Assembly: GCA_004356685.1 (NCBI GenBank) | Contig: SMWS01000032.1 | Coordinates: 1-11,174 of the forward strand | DNA: 11,174 bases | Origin: Deltaproteobacteria bacterium | GTDB taxonomy: Bacteria; Desulfobacterota_D; UBA1144; Nemesobacterales; N074bin48 | Direction: 5' to 3' | Shown here: piece after piece, positions 6,174 through 11,174 of the stretch | Position numbering within the stretch: position 1 is the first letter of the stretch | How the letters are laid out: each line of letters starts with the position of its first letter | Position numbers and translations under genes: made by a program | The notes under the pieces: generated by a model | Told to the model about the DNA's origin: nothing | Seen by the model: the letters and a program-made list of their open reading frames with translations, nothing else | The model's database searches: none

Positions 6174-7256
6174 ATGATCTGGGCAGATTTGGGTTTTACT
6201 CTTTTAAAGATCGGACTTGTACTATTTATAGTGCTTACGCTTGTTGCGTACCTTACACTTGCCGAAAGAAAAATCAGCGCATTTATGCAGGACAGGGTTG
6301 GACCAAACAGGGTAGGGCCTTTTGGTCTTTTACAGCCCCTTGCAGACGGGATTAAATTTATTTTTAAAGAAGACATTATCCCCGACCAAGCTAACAGGCG
6401 TTTTTTTGTAATTGCCCCCGCTATATCGCTTGTAACTGCTATTGTGGCGCTTGCTGTAATTCCCATTGGCAGAGGCTTTTATACAACTTTTTTTGGAGTT
6501 TTAGACCAGCCGTATTTCTTTAGATTTCAGATTGCAGATGTTAACGTTGCACTACTTTATATTTTTGCCGTGGCGTCTTTAAATGTATATGGGGTTGTTA
6601 TAGGCGGTTGGGCTTCTAATAATAAATATTCACTGCTCGGGGGACTCCGGGCCGCCGCACAAATGATTAGTTATGAGATTGCACTGGGGCTTTCGGTAGT
6701 TGGCGTGGTAGTACTTACAGGGTCACTTAGGCTTGGCGACATTATAGAAGCTCAGCAAAACTACTGGTTCATGTTTCCTCTTTTTATAGGATTTGTCGTT
6801 TTTATGGTGTCTTCTTTTGCAGAAACTAACCGTGCGCCTTTCGATATGCCCGAAGCAGAAGCCGAAATTGTCGCCGGATATCATACAGAGTATAGCAGCA
6901 TGAAGTTTGCCATGTTTTTTATGGCAGAATATACGCATATGATAGTTGCATCGGCACTGATCGTTACATTCTTTTTAGGCGGATGGTACCCTCTTCCTTT
7001 TGGCGGATGGCTTGGTATAGATATAGATAAATACTGGTATTTACCCCCAATAGTATTTGTTGGAAAGGTATTTGCACTGCTTTTTATCTTTATCTGGGTA
7101 AGGTGGTCTCTTCCGCGTTTCAGGTATGATCAGGTTATGAATCTTGGATGGAAAGTGCTTCTTCCCCTATCGATTGTAAACATATTTATTTCATGCGGAT
7201 GGGTCTATCTAACAGAAAGGGTGGATATAAAAAACCTTATTTCTTTTAGTTTCTAA
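6174..7256 (+). CDS. nuoH: NADH-quinone oxidoreductase subunit H
   Basis: Membrane subunit of complex I that forms the quinone chamber and links the Fe-S arm to the proton-pumping arm. From ATG 6174 it has 360 residues, within the normal range, with about eight membrane helices. Signatures: ERK at 31-33, DRVGPNRVGPFGLLQPLADG at 40-59, GGLRAAAQMISYE at 156-168, and the acidic loop AETNRAPFDMPEAEAEIVAG at 216-235 followed by YHTEYSSMKF. These loops line the quinone entrance in characterised enzymes. A further in-frame TTG at 6144 lies inside nuoG and would add ten non-conserved residues, so I reject it. GCAGGTG at 6157-6163 can serve as ribosome site. Only seven bases separate it from nuoG, so the two are co-transcribed; a terminator follows at once and no nuoI is present downstream. 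Confidence 0.97.
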   Translation: MIWADLGFTLLKIGLVLFIVLTLVAYLTLAERKISAFMQDRVGPNRVGPFGLLQPLADGIKFIFKEDIIPDQANRRFFVIAPAISLVTAIVALAVIPIGRGFYTTFFGVLDQPYFFRFQIADVNVALLYIFAVASLNVYGVVIGGWASNNKYSLLGGLRAAAQMISYEIALGLSVVGVVVLTGSLRLGDIIEAQQNYWFMFPLFIGFVVFMVSSFAETNRAPFDMPEAEAEIVAGYHTEYSSMKFAMFFMAEYTHMIVASALIVTFFLGGWYPLPFGGWLGIDIDKYWYLPPIVFVGKVFALLFIFIWVRWSLPRFRYDQVMNLGWKVLLPLSIVNIFISCGWVYLTERVDIKNLISFSF

Positions 7257-7302
7257 ACTTGTATTATTTTTTATCCTTGATCTTAATAAAAAATATTAAA
7301 GC

Positions 7303-7339
7303 CCGCAATCAGAGAAGGTTCTTTGGTTGCGGTTTTTTT
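7303..7339 (+). terminator. Intrinsic terminator of nuoGH
   Basis: CCGCAATCAGAGAA (7303-7316) pairs with TTCTTTGGTTGCGG (7319-7332) over 14 positions, two of them G-T, and is followed by seven T residues (7333-7339). It lies 47 bases past the nuoH stop. Confidence 0.9.
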
Positions 7340-7373
7340 GTGCCTGATTTACCCAAAGACGTCATTGCTAGGA

Positions 7374-7438
7374 GTTTGTCCTGTCGAAGTGTGAAAATAA
7401 ATAATTTATAACATCCTTCGACTCTGCTCAGGATAAAC
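7374..7438. repeat. Imperfect hairpin repeat with TTCGAC...CTCAGGA motif
   Basis: GTTTGTCCTG (7374-7383) is inverted as CAGGATAAAC (7429-7438), 9 of 10, and inside it TCGAAG (7384-7389) as CTTCGA (7416-7421). The right arm 7417-7436 recurs at 7552-7571 with two differences in 20 bases. Confidence 0.7.
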
Positions 7439-7539
7439 GGCTTAATATAAGTTCATGATACTTGAATAGGAATCTCCGACCACCCGGAGCCAAGTCGAAG
7501 GGTGAGTGCCTTGTGATTCCAAACGATAAAAACACGCAT

Positions 7540-7571
7540 TTCGACAGGCCATTCGACTTTGCTCAGGACAA
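7540..7571. repeat. Second copy of the TTCGAC...CTCAGGA repeat
   Basis: TTCGACTTTGCTCAGGACAA (7552-7571) matches 7417-7436 at 18 of 20 positions. TTCGACAGGCC at 7540-7550 adds a partial copy just upstream, and GTCGAAGGGTG at 7494-7504 is an inverted fragment. I recall similar sequences being scattered through many bacterial genomes, but cannot verify that here. Confidence 0.65.
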
Positions 7572-7605
7572 GCTGCGTTTGATTTTAGCATATATTCCTA
7601 CTTTA

Positions 7606-7634
7606 TTTTCCTCCCCTTAACAAGGGGAGAGGAA
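7606..7634. repeat. CTCCCCTT hairpin
   Basis: CTCCCCTT (7611-7618), loop AAC, AAGGGGAG (7622-7629): eight perfect pairs, extended by TTTTC and GGAAA on the outside with a small bulge. No T-run follows on either strand, so it is not a standard terminator. Confidence 0.7.
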
Positions 7635-7643
7635 ATATTATGG

Positions 7644-7695
7644 ATACCTGATTAAGCCTGTCCTCGAACGATTAAATCGGGGAACATTCAGGTAT
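7644..7695. repeat. Two-stage 52-bp imperfect hairpin
   Basis: Outer arms ATACCTGA (7644-7651) and TCAGGTAT (7688-7695) are perfect inverses. Inside, TCCTCGA pairs with TCGGGGA with one G-T pair, leaving a loop rich in A and T. Confidence 0.6.
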
Positions 7696-7708
7696 GACAA
7701 CCACTTTT

Positions 7709-7770
7709 CTGTCATTGCGAATTGCACTTCCTCAGTTTCTTTTAATATAGTTTGTGCAATGTGGCAATCT
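7709..7770. repeat. CTGTCATTGCGAA-family hairpin, diverged copy
   Basis: CTGTCATTGCGAA (7709-7721) is identical to 8056-8068. TTGCGAATTGCAC (7715-7727) folds back on GTGCAATGTGGCAA (7754-7767) with a few mismatches. GTCATTGCTAGGAG at 7361 is a third, weaker copy. Confidence 0.6.
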
Positions 7771-7888
7771 CTTAAAGTCACATTATGGCTAGTTAATGAA
7801 AAACTAAAGAAATGCAGAAAGACTAAATCAATAACAACATAAACGTTCTTTTGCTTGGATGAAAAGGAGGGGGACAGTGCGAGCAAAC

Positions 7889-7982
7889 GGGGTCAGGCTT
7901 TTGTTAATTTGTTATTATTCGTATTGCCAGCATAGATTTCATGTTCATTCAATAACTAAATAACAGGAAAAGCCAGACCCCC
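7889..7982. mobile_element. 94-bp element with terminal inverted repeats (MITE/REP-like)
   Basis: The left end starts GGGGTCAGGCTTTT (7889-7902) and continues into GTTAATTTGTTATT. The right end read on the opposite strand starts GGGGTCTGGCTTTT, and after three extra bases continues GTTATTTAGTTATT. The arms match over about 28 bases with three mismatches and one gap. No reading frame lies inside, so it would depend on a protein encoded elsewhere. The right arm is the dispersed motif also found after pyk, the PH-like gene and the toxin. A target-site duplication is not evident. Confidence 0.6.
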
Positions 7983-8057
7983 TTTTTAACTTCTGTTTTT
8001 TTGCTAGACCAAAAGAACCAAAAATCACCGGCTGAATTAAACACACTAACCACAACT

Positions 8058-8094
8058 GTCATTGCGAAGTTCACGAAGTGAACTTCGCAATGAC
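8058..8094. repeat. Perfect 17-bp stem hairpin
   Basis: GTCATTGCGAAGTTCAC (8058-8074), loop GAA, GTGAACTTCGCAATGAC (8078-8094) with no mismatch. It shares CTGTCATTGCGAA with 7709-7721. No T-run follows, so if it ends transcription it does so by other means. Confidence 0.85.
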
Positions 8095-8236
8095 GGGATA
8101 GGGCGGCATGGTATTAAAATACAGCAAACTTATTTTCGTAACGTGATTTTCATAATGCCGGAAGAGGTAGAAAACTAAATACACTAAAAACAATGATAGG
8201 AACTTGCAGATGATTGGAATAATAAATTACGAAAGT

Positions 8237-10714
8237 CTAAACATCAAGATTTACAACATTTAGAGCATTTATTTCTATAAAGTGTTTCCTGGGCTCTACC
8301 TGATCTCCCATAAGGATTGTAAATATTTCATCAGTTTTAATAACATCTTCAATGTGAACCTGTTTTAAAACTCTTGTTTCAGGGTTCATAGTTGTATCCC
8401 AAAGCTGATCTGGATTCATTTCACCAAGACCCTTATATCTTTGGATATTCATGCCTTTCTTTCCTCTGTTTAGTATATAATCTGAGACTTTATTAAGGCT
8501 GCCAAGACTAATTTCATTGCCATCTGCTATTATTGTATAAGGGGGATCAGATACTGCTTTTATTGATTCTCTTAGATTTTTTATCTCTGCGAAATCAGGA
8601 GAATTGAGGAAATCAAAATCTATGAGAGTATTTATCGTTCTCCCGGTCTCTTTAAAACTGTATGCAATTTTGGAAGCGTTGTGCTCTGTATCTTCCTCAA
8701 GATTCCATTCGAGGTCAGTAACTTCTGGGTAAACTCTATTTATCCATTTTTTAATATTCTGCAAGTGAGTATCAAGCTCAGCCTCATTTCCAACTTTTAA
8801 ATAACTCTTGCGAAAGCCACTGGCGCTTGCCAAGCCGTCTAATATTCTGGAATCTCTTCCCAGTTTAGTATGCCTGCTCAAAATATTGTCGTAATTCGTA
8901 GATTTTTTTATTATTTCTAGAAGCCTTACCCCTTTTATATCTTTTGTTTCACCATTGGATTTAACATTCAAAACTACAGACTCATTTCCAATGTTTAAGA
9001 TATAGGCTTCAAATTCAGGATTATCTTTTAAGTATCTTTCGTCTTTCCCTTTTTTAATCCTGTAGAGTGGGGGCTGAGCTATGTACAGGTACCCTCTTTC
9101 AATAATCTCGGGAAGATGACGGTAGAAAAATGTTAGAATCAGTGTTCTGATATGCGACCCGTCTACATCGGCATCGGTCATTAAAATGATTTTGTGATAC
9201 CGCAGTTTGGCAATATCGAAGTCATCAGTACCAATTCCTGTTCCAAGAACGGTAATTACAGTTCTAATCTCTTCGTTGCCGAGCATCTTATCAAATCTGG
9301 CTTTTTCAACGTTTAGGATCTTACCTTTAAGTGGGAGCACTGCCTGATTGTATCGAGATCTTGCCTGCTTTGCCGAACCTCCGGCAGATTCTCCTTCTAC
9401 AATAAAGAGTTCACAAATTTCAGGGTCTTTTTCCTGGCAATCGGCAAGTTTTCCAGGAAGTGAACCAGATTCTAATGCGCTTTTTCTCCTGGTAAGTTCT
9501 CTTGCTTTTCTAGCGGCGTCTCTTGCCCTTGCTGCTTCAATCGTTTTTTCAATTACCTTTCGGGCAACGGAAGGGTTCTCTTCAAAGAAACTCCCAAGTT
9601 TTTCGTTTAGTAGTGTTTCGACTATTCCTTTTACTTCAGTGTTGCCAAGCTTGGTTTTTGTTTGCCCTTCAAACTTAGGGTTTAGAAGCTTTACGCTTAT
9701 AACAGCAGTGAGACCTTCTCTTGTGTCGTCACCACTTAAGGAAACTTTTGCATTTTTTAGCAGGCCCTTTTCTTCGGCATATTTGTTTATCGTTCTTGTG
9801 AGTGAGCCTCTAAAGCCTGTAAGGTGAGTACCACCCTCAATATTGTTAATATTGTTTGCATAAGCAAGGACAGTTTCACTATAGCCGTCGTTATACTGCA
9901 AAGAAACTTCGACTGTTGTGTCGTCTTTTGATCCGGTAACATATATTGGTTCTGGATGAAGCGTGTTTTTATTTTTATTAAGTTCATTTACAAATGCGAT
10001 TATTCCGCCCTCATAATAAAATTCTTCTTCTTTATTTGTGCGTTCATCGCTGATTTTTATCTTTAGACCACTGTTCAGGAATGCGAGTTCTCTAATCCTT
10101 TTTGCCAGTATATCGTAGTTAAATTTACTTACTTCGAATATTTCGCTGTCTGGCTTAAACCAGATTTTTGTACCCGTGCGTTTAGTTGTGCCTGAAGCTT
10201 TTAAAGAATCCAGAGGTTTTCCTCTCTCGTACTTCTGATACCAGACTTGGCCGTCTTTTCTGATTTCAAGAACAAGATATTCTGCAAGCGCATTTACAAC
10301 CGTAACTCCCACCCCGTGCAGACCGCCCGATACTTTGTAGACTTTCCCATCGAATTTACCGCCGGCATGAAGAGTGGTCATTACAATCTCTGCGGCGGAT
10401 TTTCCAAATTCCTCTTTAATATCTACCGGTATACCCCTGCCATTGTCTTCGATCGTAATACTATCATCGACATGAATGGTTAAACTAACCTGATCTGCAA
10501 AGCCGGCAAGACATTCGTCTACACTGTTATCAACTACTTCAAATACCAAATGGTGAAAGCCACGTACGTTGGTATCACCAATGTACATATCAGGTCTTTT
10601 ACGAACAGCTTCCATTCCAGGAAGTACCTTTATATGTTCTCCTGTATAATCGTTGCTAGAGCTGTCCACCAAGTTTTCTGGCGAATTTTTTGGAAGGGTT
10701 TTTTCTAGTTCCAC
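8237..10714 (-). CDS. gyrB: DNA gyrase subunit B
   Basis: ATPase subunit of gyrase, which with GyrA introduces negative supercoils. Order: GHKL ATPase with E59 and N63 in FEVVDNSVDE, D90-G94 in DNGRG and GGLHGVG at 130-136; transducer domain with the QTKTKLG loop at 351-357; TOPRIM with EGESAGG at 440-446, PLKGKILNVEKAR at 461-473 and metal-binding D514, D516 and D518; C-terminal QRYKGLGEMNPDQLWDTTM at 758-776. Roughly residues 565-740 are the large insertion seen in proteobacterial-type GyrB, explaining the 825-residue length. Residue 442 is Glu where E. coli has D426. The start is GTG 10714 directly after an in-frame TAG, with a weak GGAA nine bases ahead; TTG or GTG at codons 15-16 are alternatives that better fit a short N-terminus. 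GyrB rather than ParE is favoured by the insertion and KILNVEKAR. Confidence 0.98.
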   Translation of the reverse strand: MELEKTLPKNSPENLVDSSSNDYTGEHIKVLPGMEAVRKRPDMYIGDTNVRGFHHLVFEVVDNSVDECLAGFADQVSLTIHVDDSITIEDNGRGIPVDIKEEFGKSAAEIVMTTLHAGGKFDGKVYKVSGGLHGVGVTVVNALAEYLVLEIRKDGQVWYQKYERGKPLDSLKASGTTKRTGTKIWFKPDSEIFEVSKFNYDILAKRIRELAFLNSGLKIKISDERTNKEEEFYYEGGIIAFVNELNKNKNTLHPEPIYVTGSKDDTTVEVSLQYNDGYSETVLAYANNINNIEGGTHLTGFRGSLTRTINKYAEEKGLLKNAKVSLSGDDTREGLTAVISVKLLNPKFEGQTKTKLGNTEVKGIVETLLNEKLGSFFEENPSVARKVIEKTIEAARARDAARKARELTRRKSALESGSLPGKLADCQEKDPEICELFIVEGESAGGSAKQARSRYNQAVLPLKGKILNVEKARFDKMLGNEEIRTVITVLGTGIGTDDFDIAKLRYHKIILMTDADVDGSHIRTLILTFFYRHLPEIIERGYLYIAQPPLYRIKKGKDERYLKDNPEFEAYILNIGNESVVLNVKSNGETKDIKGVRLLEIIKKSTNYDNILSRHTKLGRDSRILDGLASASGFRKSYLKVGNEAELDTHLQNIKKWINRVYPEVTDLEWNLEEDTEHNASKIAYSFKETGRTINTLIDFDFLNSPDFAEIKNLRESIKAVSDPPYTIIADGNEISLGSLNKVSDYILNRGKKGMNIQRYKGLGEMNPDQLWDTTMNPETRVLKQVHIEDVIKTDEIFTILMGDQVEPRKHFIEINALNVVNLDV

Positions 10715-10747
10715 CTAAAAGGTTTCCGTATAATTCAAAGTAATAAA

Positions 10748-10775
10748 ATCATACCTGTATATCACAAAAAGTAAA
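10748..10775 (-). promoter_or_regulatory. Possible gyrB promoter
   Basis: On the minus strand, TTTACT (10775-10770), a 16-base spacer and TATGAT (10753-10748) lie in the 117-base gap after dcd. A predicted start near 10741 gives a leader of about 27 bases. Confidence 0.4.
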
Positions 10776-10831
10776 TTAAATTCATAAGTTTTCTGATATT
10801 ATATTTTATAAAAAAAATTAAATGATTTAAG

Positions 10832-11174
10832 CTACTTAATCACCTTTGGCGGAGTTATGCCAACCTGTTTTTGATACTTTCCTTTTTTGTCTGCATAAGA
10901 TACTTCACATACTTCATCCGATTCAAAAAATAGGACTTGAGCTATACCCTCGTTAGCATAAATTTTAGCCGGAAGAGGAGTTGTATTTGAGACTTCAAGT
11001 GTTACAAATCCTTCCCACTCAGGCTCAAAAGGGGTTACGTTTACTATTATCCCGCACCGGGCATAAGTAGATTTACCAACGCATAGTGTTATAACATTTC
11101 TTGGGATTCGAAAGTACTCAATCGTTTGAGCCAAAGCAAAGGAGTTGGGAGGAATTATACACACGTCGGATTTA
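10832..11174 (-). CDS. dcd: dCTP deaminase, C-terminal part (5' end outside window)
   Basis: Deaminates dCTP to dUTP, supplying the dUMP used for thymidylate synthesis. The frame is open to the window edge (three more codons, KSD, precede the valine GTG at 11164), so roughly the last 114 residues of an expected 180-190 are seen. Recognisable segments are IIPPNSFALAQTIEYFRIPR, GKSTYARCGIIVNVTPFEPE, which contains active-site serine and arginine positions, and WEGFVTLEVSNTTPLPAKIY, whose glutamate in TLE is the catalytic base in characterised enzymes. The C-terminal KGKYQKQVGITPPKV is the flexible lid over the nucleotide. The sequence follows the NTTPLPAKIYANEGIAQ form common outside enterobacteria. 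It is upstream of gyrB on the same strand, but a possible promoter lies between. Whether it is mono- or bifunctional (also cleaving dUTP) is not decided here. Confidence 0.95.
   Translation of the reverse strand, partial: KSDVCIIPPNSFALAQTIEYFRIPRNVITLCVGKSTYARCGIIVNVTPFEPEWEGFVTLEVSNTTPLPAKIYANEGIAQVLFFESDEVCEVSYADKKGKYQKQVGITPPKVIK

Larger units (their letters stand above)
7340..8236. other. Repeat-dense non-coding region between nuoH and gyrB
   Basis: About 900 bases with no supportable gene. The content is a series of hairpins and short dispersed repeats listed separately. Frames here are broken by stops, and the longest open stretch (7638-7886, minus) merely translates repeat sequence. 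No clear gyrB terminator is seen next to its stop at 8237. A-rich text such as CTAGACCAAAAGAACCAAAA (8004-8023) is featureless to me. Confidence 0.8.

Noticed and set aside
6092..6466. Minus-strand frame across the nuoG-nuoH junction
   Set aside because: It overlaps two certain genes and shows no family motif.
7611..7629. CTCCCCTT hairpin as a terminator
   Set aside because: Neither strand has a T-run after the stem, and a much better terminator already ends nuoH at 7339.
7638..7886. 82-codon minus-strand frame in the repeat region
   Set aside because: It reads through the dispersed hairpin repeats, so the peptide is translated repeat; no ribosome site or homologous motif is seen.
7709..8094. 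tRNA or other classical RNA gene
   Set aside because: The hairpins do not build a cloverleaf and lack the conserved T-loop and anticodon-stem sequences.
7340..8236. CRISPR array
   Set aside because: The repeats differ in sequence and spacing; no regular repeat-spacer unit exists.
9348..10483. Open frames opposite or out of frame within gyrB
   Set aside because: The gyrB frame is continuous with all catalytic motifs; the others are serine-rich or low-complexity shadows.

Overview
This AT-rich bacterial window looks chromosomal and housekeeping in character. A cell-envelope lifestyle of Gram-negative type is suggested by a periplasmic-type solute-binding protein, a DUF4124 protein and a long GyrB (825 codons) with the large insertion in its C-terminal half that is typical of proteobacterial-type gyrases. 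NuoG and NuoH are complex I subunits. I cannot name a phylum with confidence; a deltaproteobacterium-like or Nitrospirota/Dadabacteria-like lineage would fit, but that is impression, not evidence.

Layout. Bases 1-603 hold the 3' end of pyruvate kinase (pyk, +), with a 15-bp in-frame tandem duplication near its C-terminus. It converges on an orphan family-3 solute-binding protein (708-1484, -). Divergent from that is a small two-helix membrane protein with a PH-like soluble part (1693-2169, +), which converges on a DUF3891 protein (2186-3106, -). Next comes a ribbon-helix-helix antitoxin and RelE-type toxin cassette (3310-3796, +). It is bracketed by about 42-bp direct repeats that are both the last codons of a DUF4124 gene: one is the real gene end (3832-4434, -), the other an orphan 16-codon remnant upstream of the antitoxin promoter (3170-3220).

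Divergent from the DUF4124 gene is a two-gene nuoG-nuoH unit (4571-7256, +), closed by a strong intrinsic terminator (7303-7339). NuoG is unusually short but keeps the ligands for four Fe-S clusters. About 900 bases of non-coding DNA follow (7340-8236), crowded with hairpins, short dispersed repeats and a 94-bp element with terminal inverted repeats. Then come gyrB (8237-10714, -) and the 3' part of dcd (10832-11174, -), which runs off the window.

How it works together: pyk (glycolysis), nuoGH (respiration), gyrB (DNA supercoiling) and dcd (dUTP/dTTP supply) are core functions that happen to be adjacent. The accessory layer is the toxin-antitoxin cassette plus short repeats. One motif family, related to AAAGCCAGACCC, appears five times, three of them just past or overlapping the 3' end of a gene and two as the ends of the 94-bp element. 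I see no phage, IS transposase, CRISPR array, rRNA or tRNA. The most unusual signals are the repeat-bracketed toxin-antitoxin insertion and the gene-end repeat family; I do not see an obviously new multi-gene system.
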